Source: Gnetum montanum
Taxonomy: Eukaryota; Streptophyta; Gnetopsida; Gnetales; Gnetaceae
Assembly (NCBI GenBank): GCA_015680685.1
Contig: MNCI01025228.1
Span: 221,739 to 285,738, forward strand
Direction: 5' to 3'
Length of the DNA: 64,000 bases
Shown here: positions 44,746 to 57,700 of the stretch, in pieces
Layout of the letters: each line of letters starts with the position of its first letter
How positions within the stretch are numbered: position 1 is the stretch's first letter
Notes under the pieces: generated by a model
Told to the model about the DNA's origin: nothing
Databases searched by the model: none
What the model saw: the letters and a program-made list of their open reading frames with translations, nothing else
Made by a program: the position numbers and the translations under genes

Positions 44746-46660
44746 ATGTCTCCTTCTTACAAGAGTGCTTCACCACCTAGGTTTGACACAATGAACAATC
44801 GAAGGTGTAGTACACATGATGATCTACTAGTACCCCAATAGTTTCATGTGGTATACATTCATCCCAATGAGTATATACCAAACTTTACCTTTATCCTCCA
44901 CTAGGATGAACAACTGCGTTGGCATGATTTAGAAGGTAACATAATGTTACCTCCCAAATGCTTATGCCAAGCATGCTTCTTCGTGATCTCACATGAATTG
45001 GTATGCAACACCTATAGGTAGAGTACATTGTGCATGAACATGACTCGAGAGAGTATCCAACCACAAAGGCACAATGTCAAAGGAACCTACAATAGGAGAG
45101 ACGTTACAAATCCATGAAGGGGAAGTTATCTCAGAATCTCCCGTATGTCCTAAGTAAAAACAAGGGTGGTGAACTTGCCTTAAGAGGTCTTCCACAAAAT
45201 GATGTTCCTTCCATTGACTTCAGTCAACGAGTTGTGTATTAGAATCTTCACTCAATGACCCATAACCTAGATTCTGGTACCGACGGACATAAAGGGTCCA
45301 AAAAAGGAACATGAACACATGACAAAGATGCACATTCTGACCGTAACCATGATCGAGGCCATGACTGCCGAAGGGAGGATATCAAGCATCATCATGGTGC
45401 CAATCCTCATTCCTCTTTTCCTTCATCATCTCCTTCACCCTCTCCTTTAGGATCTGGACATAGTCATAAAGGAAAAGACCCTAAGGATAATGATAAGCAA
45501 AATAGGAATAATAGACAAAATAGTCAAGAAAGGGGACAATGGCATTCTAGAGAAATACACTACTAAAAAAGGGAGAGTAGGGAACAACATAGGCATCATA
45601 GACACCATAGAGAATACGATCATGATGAACCCCTACTTGCTACCTAAAGTATGCTAGATATAATTGAGGCTATTAGGATCCCAAAAAGGCACCAAAAGGA
45701 TAGTAGGATCAAAATATTAGACATGAACAATATCCCATGATTTGAAGGGGGATACAACGCTGATCCTCAACATCATCTACAGGAATTCTATGACGTATGC
45801 GCCTTGCAAAACATAGAAAACAAATTGCAAAAACTTAAGTTGTTTCCATGGACACTGATCAAGGAAGTGGAAATCTGGTGCTAGTCCTTAGAACTAGAAT
45901 ACATTTGTTGATGGAGTACCATGTTAGAGTTGTTCAACGATAAGTATCAAATGTACTCCCGAGTGTCCAACCTGTGAAAGAAAATCCAAGGATGAAAATA
46001 AGGAGGAGACGAACCCTTGGATCCTACCATGGGCCAATATTATGCATCATTACATCATTGACCTAGCTATGGTTACTTACAAAGAGAACAACTACACCAT
46101 CTCATAGATCGGCTTAGGCATGAAACATGAAGAACCCTTGGGACTTATGCCCAAGGAAGACTATCTGAGCTTAGAGCCCATCAGGTATAGATGTTGTTGG
46201 AGCAAGTAGCCAAGGAGGAAGATGAGTTAAGGAAAAGAGAGAGTGCAAAGGAATACAATAGAGATCCTTCCCTTTAAAATAAGGGAGTCAAATTTTGTGA
46301 GGATGAAGAAGAGTCACCACATGAAGAGATGGTGAATAGGAAAACTTTGCCCATTCAAAAACTTGCATTAGAAGTATTGGCAAAGGTAGATCAAATGTGG
46401 GACTCCCTAGATAATAAATTCCAAACTATTCTCAAAATAGTAGAGGAGTGTAGAGAGTAAGGTAGTGATCTAGAAAGGAGAAAAAAAGGACCTGAATATG
46501 CATGTAACAAAGGTAAAGGCAAAGTTGCCATCATGGAAGAGTTTGTGGATTCGGACACAAATAATGATGGCAGATGTGAGATATGCCAATATTACCATCC
46601 TAAAGGATGTTTCCCAGTAGTGTCACATCTGCAAGAGTCTAGGGTGTATGCACTAAACCC
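44746..46660 (+). pseudogene. gag: gag region, Athila copy B
   Basis: From ATG 44746 (MSPSYKSASPPRFDTMNNR) the frame passes an S/P/H/K/R-rich stretch (about 45380-45600) to the capsid-like core: HHLQEFYDVCALQNIENKLQ, LKLFPWTLIKEVEIW, STMLELFNDKYQMYSRVSNL. After a coiled segment it reaches a zinc-knuckle relic CEICQYYHPKGCFP at about 46577 (C-x2-C-x3-H-x3-C). Element C has the same arrangement. About ten stops. Confidence 0.75.
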
Positions 46661-47177
46661 ATGATTAAACAAATGGAAAACACCCCGAAGGTTACCTTAT
46701 CCTTAAGGTAACCCAAGGTAGTTCCACCAACCCTTGATGTATTATCCAAGTGGAACTCCACCACAATAAAATGAATAGTATCAATAGTGGAAACACCCAC
46801 AATCATAGGGAATGCCACCACCACATCAATAGTATCCTTACCATCAACCTGACTCGTATGGATACTATGGGTAGCAACCAATCTCTCAACATGACTCCAC
46901 TAGTCATGTCATTCCTTAGCCTCACTACCAAACCCATGAGGACCATAGAACTCCCTCTCCTAGGGGAGATATTCCACAAATATACTATCCTTCTCATTTG
47001 GCTACACCTCTTCCACCCTTAGCTCCATTACCACCTGCTCCAGCTATGTAGGGTAAGCTCCATACCCAACCACAACAACATAATGCTACAATGGCTGTTA
47101 ACCCTTAACCTACTATTGGTTTAGAAAACCACATAAAGAAGAGACCTTTCTTTAGAACCAATAGTCCAACTAAGTCC

Positions 47178-47867
47178 TTGCAACCACAAGTGGTAAATTC
47201 TCTAAACACCTCACCACCATTCGAATCTTTAGAGCTTCCTTCGAACCAAAGACCACACTTACCGAATACGGTCATGTTGACGAATGCCATTACCGATTGG
47301 ATTAAAGTTGACCATCTTCCTAGAAAATTCTTTGATCTTGAAAGCCCTCTTATATATTTAAAAATCATTGGGAATGAACCTTTCAAATCTCTTTTGGATT
47401 CAGGTTCTGGTGTCAACTTAATCTCTCAAGAAATGTATAAAGCCTTGAACCTACCTCCACTAAAAAGTACTAACATTCGTTTAGAGTTGGTTGACCAGTC
47501 CATCACTGTCCCATTAGGACTAGTGAAGGACATTGTCACAGCTATGTGTGGGTGGTCGTATCCAATTGATTTCCTAGTAATTCAAGTCAATAACTATAAG
47601 GGAGACTTCCCAATCATAATGGAAAGAGCATGGCTAAGCACGATTGATGCATGCCTAGGAATATGTGATCTTTCCCTAGAAATATCAAAGGAAAATACGT
47701 TTGGAAAGATCAAGAAGAAGAAAGTTCCATGCATCACATATAGTGACATAGGGTGTAATTGTGTGCAGAAGTCCTGGTTTATACAACATTTAACATTGCT
47801 TGCATGCAACCAGTGTGTACAAATAACTAACATACAAAGATGCTTGTATGCAACAACCACAAAATAG
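47178..47867 (+). pseudogene. Protease region, Athila copy B, 229-codon open stretch
   Basis: The open stretch has NAITDWIKVDHLPRKFFDLE, then FKSLLDSGSGVNLISQEMYK, whose D-S-G-S is the aspartic protease active site, then DLSLEISKENTFG and KIKKKKVPCITYSDIG at the end of the domain. The sequence before it is the proline-rich gag tail. It is the least damaged part of copy B. Confidence 0.78.
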
Positions 47868-48289
47868 GAAGGCACCCAATGGTTGACAGCTGACCAAGTG
47901 AACAATTCAACTATATGCATGAAACCAACTGAGAGCTTGACTTGCTCCTACATCAATAGTGTAGACACATTAGGGCAAGTCCATCGCCAACTTCCAAGTG
48001 CTGACATCGAAAATATCAACTAGGGGAAGTTGGAAATCCCTAACAAGTTTAAGCAAGAGCTCCTTCACTTAAAGATGTTTCCTACCAGTACGGAGTACAC
48101 ATTTCTTAAGAATGGAAAACTGGTAATCATTAACACTAGGCTTGCTCCTCAACAAAAAGAAAGACCTCTGAAAATGATAAATAAATGGTCTAAAGCATTT
48201 GCTTGGTTGTATCTTGAATTAACTAGAATAGATCTTAGGATATTCCAACATAGAATTTACACTAACCCCTCCATGAAACCTCAATGACA

Positions 48290-49535
48290 ACTGCAAAGGC
48301 GATTGAACCCAAAGCTTAAGAAAGTGATTAAAGAAGATATTAAATAGCTTCTAAAAGTTGGGTTCATCTACTCCATTGCTGACAATGAATGGATTAGTCC
48401 TTCAGTCATTGTGCCTAAAAAGGGAGGTAAATGGAGACTGTGTATAGACTTTAGGTTGTTGAACATTGCAAGATTTAAAGATGATTTTCCATTACCATTT
48501 GTTGACCAAGTCTTAGATACCATTGCAGACCACTGCTACTATAGTTTTCTGGATGGTTACAGTGGATACAGTCAAATACAAATAGCACCAAAAGACCAAG
48601 CCAAGACTACATTCACAAGTTCTTGGATGAAATTTGCATATAAATAGATGTCGTTTGGCTTATGCAACACCCCAACAACATTTCAACATTTGGTTCTAAG
48701 AATATTTTAGTAGTAAATAGGAAATGGTGTGGAGGTCTTTACAGATGAGTTCTCCACCTACAAAGTGAACTTTGGTCAAGCATTGGATTGATTATAGCAA
48801 GTACTAAAACAATGTGTTGAAACCAACTTAATGCTCAATTAGCAAAAAAGCCATATAATGGTCCAAGAAGGCATTGTATTAGGGCACAAGATTTCACAAA
48901 CAAGGATAGAGGTAGATCCTGAGAAGATTAAGGTCATCCAAGGAATCACTAAATAACCTGAAACTGTAAAAGACATCTAATCATTCCTTGGACATACTGG
49001 CTATTACAGATGCTTCATTGAAAAATTTTCAAAGGTTACAAAATCATTGGTCGAAATAACAAAAAATTATATACCTTTTGAATGGACCAAGGAATGTGAG
49101 CTAGCTTTCCAAACTTTAAAACAAAAGCTCATAGAAACACCTATTCTACAAGCTCCTGACTAGTCTAGAACATTTCACATAATGACTAAAACATCCAATT
49201 TTTCCTTAGGAGCCATCCTTACACAGCTAAATGATCAAAAACACCCCTATTACATTCACTATGCAAGTCGAAGTATTTCTAGTGCACAACTTAATTATAC
49301 CACAACTAAAAAAGAGTTAATGGTTGTGGTGTTTGCACTAGAAAAATTTAGGCACTATGTATTAGGCTATAAGATATTTGTACACATGAATCATAGTGCA
49401 ATATGGTTTCTAATGAATAAACCAATGGTGAGCCCTTGCAGCATAAGATGGCTCATAATCTTACAAGAGTTCGATCTTATGATGATCGATCATAAAGGCA
49501 CCGAGAATGTTGTTGCTGATCATTTATCTCAGTTG
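48290..49535 (+). pseudogene. Reverse transcriptase and RNase H, Athila copy B
   Basis: RT: VPKKGGKWRLCIDFRLLNIA, FPLPFVDQVLDTIADH, YSFLDGYSGYSQIQIAPKDQ, MSFGLCNTPTTFQH, then VEVFTDEFSTYK, where the usual F-M-D-D is changed, and VQEGIVLGHKISQTRIEVDP. RNase H: KTSNFSLGAILTQL, YYIHYASRSISSAQLNYTTT, KKELMVVVFALEKFRHYVLG, MNHSAIWFLM (D of TDH lost) and GTENVVADHLSQLQWD. Confidence 0.8.
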
Positions 49536-49839
49536 CAATGGGACAAAAAAGAGGATGAATATCCAATTTTTGACCATTTTCCTGATGAACTCCTCTTTGC
49601 AAGAGTGATAAACAATCACTTACCCACTGATACAAATTGGTATAGTAGCATTCTCACTTATCTACATACATAAGAAACACCACAAGGACTAGACATTAAA
49701 AAGAAACAATAGTTTCTTCACCAAGGCAAATATTTTATGGAAATCAATGGACACTTTTATAAGGTATGTTTCAATGGCTTGGTCCGATGGTATGTTTCTG
49801 ATGTAGATCAATTGTGAGTTCTCTACGATGCTCATGAGG

Positions 49840-50935
49840 GCCCTTGTGGGGGTCATTACATTGGGAGATGAACAACCATTAAAATCTTACTTGTAGGATA
49901 CTATTGGCCTACATTGCTCTAGGATGCTCATCATTTCATCCAATCTTCTGAGTGGTACCAACGCAATGGGGGAATGACTGCTAGAATGGAGGATCCACAA
50001 CAATGAATTCAACCCTTAGAACCCTTTGACATATGGGGTATTGATTTTATGGGGTCTATCACACCAATGTCCAATGAAAAATCCTACATTATTGTCGTTG
50101 TTGACTACTTTACAAAGTGGGCAAAAGAAATCACTGTTATGGACTGTACATTATCTACCACTGCACGATTTATTCAACAACAAATCATAAACAGGTTTGG
50201 CATGCCTTGTGCACTTATTTTCAATAATGGTACACATTTCACAGGTGTGACTTTTCAAAAGTTAATGCAACACTTAGGAGTTGAGCATAAACTAACTACA
50301 TCATATCATCCTCAAGCGAATGATTAGGCTGAAGTCACCAATAGGGAGGTCAAAAAAATATTGACTCATACCATTAGCAAATATAGGCGAGACTGGAGCA
50401 TCAAGCTGAACGATGCTGTTTGGGCATACTGCTCCACAAGCTCCCTATAGGCTACTCTCCCTTTGAGTTAGTGTATCGTAAACTTCTAATGCTTTCTATT
50501 CAAGCTGATCTTCGTGCCTTATCCATAGCGTGTGACCTTAACCTTGACCTCAATCTAGCACAAAAATAATGGTTAATGAACCTTAACTTGCTAGATGAGA
50601 ATTGATTAGTCACCCTGTCATCCAATAAATTGCACAAGGCCTTCAACAAATAATGTCATGACCTGAAAATTAGAAAAGTCAAATACCAACTAGGAGATAA
50701 GGCTCTTTATTGGAATCCCACACATGTGCCACACTGAACCAAATTTCAAACACTATGGGAAGGACCTTATATTATTCATGAAACTTTTTCTTCAAGGGTC
50801 ATGAAAATCTATAAAACTGAAAACCCGAATAAGAAATTATTAGTTAACATCTAGGAAACCAAACCTTTCCATGAACCTAGAATAGCTAGTACTAATACTA
50901 CCTCTATTGGTGGACAACCTTTCTCCTTATTTTGG
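49840..50935 (+). pseudogene. Integrase, Athila copy B
   Basis: The core runs DIWGIDFMGSITPMSNEKSY, YFTKWAKEITVMDC, FGMPCALIFNNGTHF (second D is N) and a stop inside the Q-A-N-D-x-A-E-V word at 50326. The rest ([18 protein letters not shown]) and the C-terminal LWEGPYIIHET are readable with stops and a short deletion near 50440. It aligns with 32560-33738, which has kept the catalytic set. Confidence 0.78.
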
Positions 50936-52857
50936 ATCACCTCCTTCCAACTCAATCATGGGGGAGATGGCCACCAATGGTAACCATTCTAAGCTCTCAA
51001 TTCCTTTGGTTTTTGTTTGTTTGTGTGTTTTACACATTTTTTCATATTCACTTATTTTTTGTTTTATACCATTGTTAACATTTTTACTATTTCCTTATTT
51101 GATTTATTCTTACTCATCACATAATAAGTGCTCATGATGATGGGTTGTATTATAATAAGTGTTGATTGCTAATGTCTTGTTTTTACCTTTGACTTTCAAT
51201 GTTGATGATAAGATATGGTTTCTTTTGATAAAACAGGTAATGAGTCCACATCACCCAATTATCCATGCAACTTTATGGTCTCCCTTGTTTTGGAAATGTA
51301 TTGTCCTTTTTTAAGTAAATTTATTAATGAATTGATGCCATAGTACTCTTCAAACCAAGGAAAGATTCAAATGGATGGAAAAGGATGTGACCTCAAGGGG
51401 ATTCAACGCATATGGAATTGTTATCCTCTTGGGTACTTGGATGTTTTTCATAAATTTTTCTACCATTTTGCTATTAACTAATATCAAGAAGTTGATTAAA
51501 TCAAATAAGTCTTTTCATGGTCTGGTTTTGAAAAAAAAAACCTAGTGGGAATTCAAAGCACACCCCTTAAACATAAATAAAGCAATCTAGGCTACAAGCA
51601 CTGATTATGGCACTGGAAAGACATGTTACCCATGCCTGATGGTTCCCTCTATCTAAGGCCCTTTCTCACTTCCTACTTCTCTATCTTTATCTTGTTGGAA
51701 TGGTGGTGGCTTTATAGAATCATTCTTGCTACTTCAGGAGGATAGATTGGTCAAGTGTGTTGATGTGAGGTCATTGGATGTGGTTAGTTTGAATATGGAT
51801 TTGGACAGAATTTTATTAAGTCACCTTAATCATATATTACACAAGGGACTTTACACCACCTTAATTTTGGGATTCCATTCCATTCTCTTCTCTCTTTCCA
51901 AATTACTTTCCACATTTCACCTCATTGCCAATTTTATGATGAGTCTATATCTTGATTGACACATTGTTAATATTTGGTAAAACTCTTATGGGTAAGTTCT
52001 TAACCATTTTTTTCGTATGTCATTTTGAGAGCCTATGAACTCTTTGGTTTGTAGGTTTGCTAGGGCTTTAACAACATGATCCTGCTCTAGGGAGGATCCA
52101 CTAGCATTCCCCTATGATGCAATCATTTAGTTCTTTCTCTTAAACATTTCCTGCAATAAACCATTTCCCATTTCAACCCATCCATGACATCCAATTTTGT
52201 TTGATCGGCTTCACCATTGTTATTTCTCTATTCTTCCTTATTCTTTTTTTTTCCATCTTATCGCTACTAGAGGTTCACTATTAGTTGTGGGGGCCTTATC
52301 ACAAATTTTTTCATTCCATTACTTACCTCACCCCTACACTTTGGATAATCACTAGTGATAAACCTCTAACCTAGTATCTACCATACCCACAACCTAGCTA
52401 ATTTTCTCCATAATGAGGCAAGGTATCAATCACATTATATCTTATCTATCCTTGCTAATTGGTGACTGTGTTGTGTGTGTAGATGGCAATCACAAGAACA
52501 ATGAACTAGGATAGAAGGGAGCACTTAGGATGGACTAGAGCTAAAGCATTTACGCAAGGAACAAGTGTGGTTATGTCACTATGGATGAACAATGGAGTGC
52601 ATAGTTTTGACATTGGCAGCAACATGCCTCATTTTCTTTTCTCTCTCTCTCCCTCTTCAAGCTATCAAATGAGGGTTTGGATGTCATCTATGAACAATGT
52701 TTACCACAATGGTTATGAACACCAATGCTGTATTATGTTTGTCGATATGTTCCTAGGTACTCTGAGTCTATCATCCCATGTCACCATTAGTTGTCATTCA
52801 GCAAATAATCCCATACCTTCCCAATGTTTTGTAAGGAACCTGAGGACACGTTTTCTT
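50936..52857 (+). other. Non-coding 3' region of Athila copy B
   Basis: Collinear with 33739-35659 of copy A, including a roughly (TC)n tract at 52638-52656 and the block CCCTACACTTTGGATAATCA. No env-like ORF is visible. Length is nearly the same in both copies. Confidence 0.55.
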
Positions 52858-53718
52858 TCAATCATGGGGGTATGATGAACCATAATATTAGGGCCATGAT
52901 ATCGCATCCACGATATCGAGTCCATGATATTGAAGCTCACCAAGCGATATTGGGCATCCGATGTCGGAACTTGTCTCATCGCCTATAAATAAGAGGTGGG
53001 TGCACTTGGTTTGCATAGTTAGTTCTTAGTCCCTTACCCAAACTCTTGTAGTTTTTCCTTCTAAGAGTTAGAATTATTTCTGAGTGCCCATAGTAGGAGT
53101 CATAAAGCGAACAGATCTTTATTCAAGCATTATGTACCTGAGCACACCTTGTGTCTGGAAATAAAGATAAACTTTGTGATAAACCTTGTAACATTCAGAA
53201 TAGCTTATTTCTTATCCTGAATGCTAATTACAGTTCTTTAATGCTTTCATTAGTTAATTAATGTTTCTTTTATTGATTCTTTAATTTTCACCAGTAAGAT
53301 TACTTAGTACGCCACTTCGAGCATGCATGGAACACTTGGTAACCTAGTAATAATTAACGTTTGGTAATCCCAGTAGTGCTGCACTGGTTCAGGATATGTA
53401 CAGAAAGTGGGAACAAATGCTAGTGTTAGGATTAGTTAGGACCTAGCTGATTAGTTAAATTAAATTAGTTATTCAATTAATTCAGTTCTTCCCTTCTTAG
53501 CACCAAGACATAAAACATAAAAAGAATAAAAATCATATACCTCAAGTTTACTTAACCATACAATCGTGCCATACAAGTAAGCTTGGGAAGACAATGATCG
53601 CCTAACCCATCTTGGTTCTATGAAGGTGCATAAGCACTTAGTCCTTGGAGTTCGACCAGATCATGCATGAATGCTCATATTCATATGGTTGAGTTTAGGG
53701 GTACCTTGCAACTCATCA
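52858..53718 (+). repeat. Polypurine tract and 3' LTR of Athila copy B (LTR 52873-53718)
   Basis: CAATCATGGGGGTA precedes the LTR start TGATGAACCATAATATT; the LTR ends GCAACTCATCA. The U3 has five GATATC-like words at 52898, 52912, 52926, 52946 and 52960, at 14-20 bp spacing, just before the TATA box GCCTATAAATAAGAG at 52981. The 846-bp LTR is complete, unlike the 5' LTR. Confidence 0.83.
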
Positions 53719-53774
53719 AGGGCATTAGCATAAGAGGATTTTGCTACCTATGTAGCATATTTACATATCAAGCC

Positions 53775-54076
53775 TCTTATAAGTTGGCTTAAATGACATT
53801 TACAACTTATAAGTTAGCTTAAGTAACATTTATAACTTATAAGCTTTATAACTTATAAACTAGCTTAAATGACATTGACAACTTATAAGCTAGCTTAAGT
53901 GACATCTATAGCTTATAAGCTAGCTTAAATTTCATTTATAGCTTATAAGCTAGCTTATGTAACATTTATAACTTATAAAATTTATAACTTATAAGATAGC
54001 TTAAATGATGTTGATAACTTATAAGCTAGCTTAAGTGACATTTACAGCTTATAAGCTAACTTAAATGATATTTATA
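53775..54076. repeat. 30-bp minisatellite, about ten copies, with palindromic core
   Basis: The unit ACTTATAAGCTAGCTTAAGT plus about ten variable bases repeats with a strict 30-bp period in the middle; the perfect palindrome TAAGCTAGCTTA recurs at 53886, 53916, 53946 and 54022. It starts about 55 bp after the end of the copy B 3' LTR. Each unit could extrude as a small hairpin. Confidence 0.82.
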
Positions 54077-54530
54077 GTGTATATGTTGCAAATATAATTT
54101 TACACATTAAATATTACTAGAACTTTAGCCAAACTAAGGCTATCAAATGGGATTTTTTATGGGAAAATAGGCAGTTATTTCTACCTTTTAATTTCCATCA
54201 ATTACATTGCAAATTTAGCTATTAAGGCTTATCATGCAAAATTTGCAAATGTACCTTGACATGTTTCACCTAGCCACTCATGGTTAAGTCTTGGCAATAG
54301 CTTCATTGCTAACATCCTTAACAGTCAAGGCACACATATCATTGGAATAATAGGTATTGACTATGCCACACTCTAACTCTACTAGACTCAATTGCTAATT
54401 GCTATGGTCTTGGCTAAGTCCATAGCCTTACATGAACTTATGAATCAAAATCTAGGGTAAGAAATTGATTCAATAACACTTGCTCCCATAAGGTGGGTAA
54501 GAACACTTCACTACTATATGTAGACGAGGG
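54077..54530. other. Flank between minisatellite and element D
   Basis: No feature seen in this AT-rich 0.45 kb. Confidence 0.3.
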
Positions 54531-55416
54531 TGATGAGTAGCAAGTAATCCCTACGCCCAACAATATGAATCACCCATGTTCACTAAGCAATCCAATCAAA
54601 TTTCATAGACTTTAATTCTCTAAGTACACAATAACTAGGTAGTGAATCTTTAGGAAATGATTTTTGTCTTCTCAGTTCCACTTGTGTTGGTGCAAACATA
54701 TGGTTAAGTGTAACTAAGGAACATGATTTTTATTATTTTATATTTTTCATTTAATTTAGCTAAGTGTGAAAAATATAGTAGTTAAATGCTTGATTAATCT
54801 AGTTACAAAATGCCTTAATGAATCCTAACATAAGCATCCATTCCCATCCATCATACATATCTTGAACATGTTGCAACGCTACTAGGCTACTAAGCATTAA
54901 GTGCTATTGGGATTACCAAACATTAACCTATGCTCGAGATGGTCATACTTATGTGTATTAATTATCAGTAAGTAATTAATTAATCAAATGCATGAAAGTA
55001 AATTACATGAACAATAAATGCTTTAAGTAAAGATTAGGCTAAGTCCAAGTGATGTAAGGTTTGTTAAGAAAGTGTGTCTTAATTGCCATTCACATCAAAG
55101 TGTCTAGGTACATCAATGGTTGAAAAAAGATCTGGACACTTTTTAACTTCTACTATAGGCACTTAGAAAATATTATAACTCTTAGAGAAACAATCTACAA
55201 GAGTTTGACTAAGCTATGAATGAACGAATGTCATAAATGTGATGAGTGTGCACATTTATATAGGCAAGACTAAACACTCTATTGACGCACATACATCGAT
55301 ACATCAAATTAGGTGTTGATGCAATAATGTCGAGGGGTATGCATTGATGCAACAACATGGATAGGTATGCATTGATGGGACTGCGTCAATGTAGTCAAAC
55401 CCACAACGACTCATTA
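54531..55416 (-). repeat. 3' LTR of Athila-type element D
   Basis: On the plus strand it begins TGATGAGTAGCAAGTAATCC and ends AACGACTCATTA, followed by TACCCCCATGATTGAAC, the complement of the Athila polypurine tract. So it is the 3' LTR of a minus-strand element. The complement of ATTTATATAGGCAAG (about 55256) gives a TATA box GCCTATATAAAT. Its U3 array is built on TGCATCAATGCATAC words (complement of 55320-55390) in place of GATATC. Confidence 0.72.
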
Positions 55417-57700
55417 TACCCCCATGATTGAACAAAAACTTTTCCTTAAGTGAACAAAAGGAGGAATAAGCTTCTTAAAAAATTTTGAGAAGGTATGGAA
55501 TTATTGACTAACTAATTGACACACACACTAACTCAAACTAACAATAAGTGCCCAAGTGTGTGGATTTACAACTTTTACAAAATTTAGTGTTCATGAAAAC
55601 AAAATTGAATACTGTTACAAAAACTAATAGCAAAACCCCTCTAGAAATTTTAAGACAAGGAGAAAATCAAATAATCCTAGGAGGTGGAGGCTCTTGAGCT
55701 ATCAAATGACCTTCTCCTACCTCTAGTACATGTGGTAGTTGAAATCGAGGCTATGGTAGTTGTGGTTGTCTGGCTATATCTACAACTTCTGGTGGAAGAT
55801 GAAAAGCATCTAACAATTCTTTTACCTTCCCCTCCTTACTCCAGAGATCATACATAGTCCACAGAGCATCACCAATGTGGGTTAGTATAGGAACTTCCCA
55901 CAAACTTGGTATTATAGGAAACAACTCCTTCACATTAATAAACTAGGTTGTGAATCATTTGCATTTAATATTGAATGCCCTGATAACGTTTTGCAGTTCT
56001 TGGTAGTCATTCATCTTATAGGCCAAGTTCTCAACTATTGATCATTAACTGATGAAGCACTCTCTAAGAACTTTGAGTTTAGCATTTCTCATTTCTAGCT
56101 TTTTCTTTGTTTCATTATGATTCTTAAACTTGGCCTTGTACAGAAGGTACAAGTTGGCCACTTGTTTCTTTAGTTTTGACCTCAACCTTTTGATAGTCAG
56201 CATTTCCAAGTTTTCATAACAAAGGTTGGCCAACTCCATATATTCCATCATCTCTTCAATTTTTAGCTTCTTGAGGTGGATTTCTACCTTGTTGTATGCA
56301 TTCAGTCCATCAGAGATGGGTTACTACATGTCACCTCCTTATTGGAGCTACTAGAGGATCTTGTTGAGTTTTTCCTTCATCAGCTAGATATATTTCTCAT
56401 TAATTTCCTTTTGAAGGTCATCTTGGTTCTTGTAATGGTTCTTGACCTTTCAAATTTGAGGGCCTCATTCTTCCAAGTAGCAATTTCAATTGTATATTTC
56501 TAGTGCAAGGCATGGACCTTCTTCATCAAGAGATTATGATTCTCTACAACCAACCTCCTCAATTTCATGTTCACCTTGGCAAGCTACTCATGCTATTATT
56601 GGATGAACTCCATTATTTTATCTTTCTGGGCCTCGACATTTTATAGGTGATATTTTTTCTAGGTCAAAACCACATTCTCATGGAAAATCTTTAACAAGTC
56701 CTTCTAAATGTTATGGACAGTGGCATCTTCTAAGGACTAGTTGAAAATTGCTGATTCTTTTACATACTCAACCTCTTGGAGTTTGTGTTGAAACTACTAA
56801 AAAGCTTCATCTCTTGTTATGGCATAGCTAAGTACAGTGGATTCAGTGAGGCAAGCTTTTAATTCTAAAACTTTAGTAGCCAAACATCCATTTTCAGCTA
56901 TGGCTATTTCAAGTTGTGCATTGGCGATGATGCATTTACCCTTGCCTCAAGAAACTCTGACTAGGTTGCAGTGATGTTATGAGAAGCTCAAAACCCCCAA
57001 AATCAGTTGCCTAGTATTCACTAGTTGGTCCAACAATTCCTCATGTTGGGCTATGCTAAATCTCCCACTTCCTACTCCTACGGACATCTGTACATTCCTA
57101 AGTGTAGCAACATCTAGCATAGATTCCACAAGAGCATTGAGTGCTTCAGCCACTCTATCAACTACCACCTCTAATGTCATTTCCTACCCTTGGTGCTACA
57201 TGGCTAAGATAATTGTCCCCTTGCCCTTCTCCAAGCACATTGAGAAAGTAGTATCATTTCCAAAGATTTTTGGGAATTATTGTTTTTAAGAAAAGGAAAT
57301 CATTACTTCCCAAGTGTTAGAATTTGATCTCATGCGCATTGTATCCTTTGGGCCGAAAACATTGGTGTTGCACCCTCCATCCTACTAATGGTTCAAGCCA
57401 CCTTGTTGAGATGGCTCAATGCTAATCTGTAGATGGAGGGTTCACCACCACTCGATCATGCCTATTGTTGGTATAGGATTTTATCAAGTAGTTAGTGCAT
57501 GCACTTTATGGCAAAACATGCCTCTAACATTTTTTTATGAGTGGGTGGTGATGGGGGCTACTCCTTTTCTTATGTTTTGGCTAGCACCTTATCTTTCATC
57601 ATCTCTACCTAAGAGGTAGTAGGATCATGTCGAAGTGTGTCATTGGAATAACAGGCTATCCTTTCCCTTTTACACAATTTTTGAACTAGGCATGGAAAGG
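55417..57700 (-). pseudogene. Internal region of element D with a helical ORF before the 3' LTR
   Basis: Minus-strand pieces: MTLEVVVDRVAEALNALVES (57180 to 56977), a long coiled-coil-like region of several frames (56045-56960, for example KKLEMRNAKLKVL) and MKELFPIIPSLWEVPILTHI (55933 to 55751) ending in a QEPPPPR word near 55680. The end matches the end of the ORF in element E (EEPPPPR near 62745). It lies in the env position but shows no membrane or signal segment. No gag or pol of D is seen before element C begins. Region 57186-57700 holds nothing recognised. Confidence 0.48.

Larger units (their letters stand above)
43836..53718 (+). mobile_element. Ty3/gypsy Athila-lineage element, copy B
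   Basis: Order: truncated 5' LTR 43836-44602, primer-binding site 44603, gag 44746-46660, protease 47178-47867, RT/RNase H 48290-49535, integrase 49840-50935, non-coding 3' region, polypurine tract, 3' LTR 52873-53718. Length about 9.9 kb. Domains contain stops throughout. It is the most complete Athila copy here and serves as reference for A and C. Confidence 0.85.
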
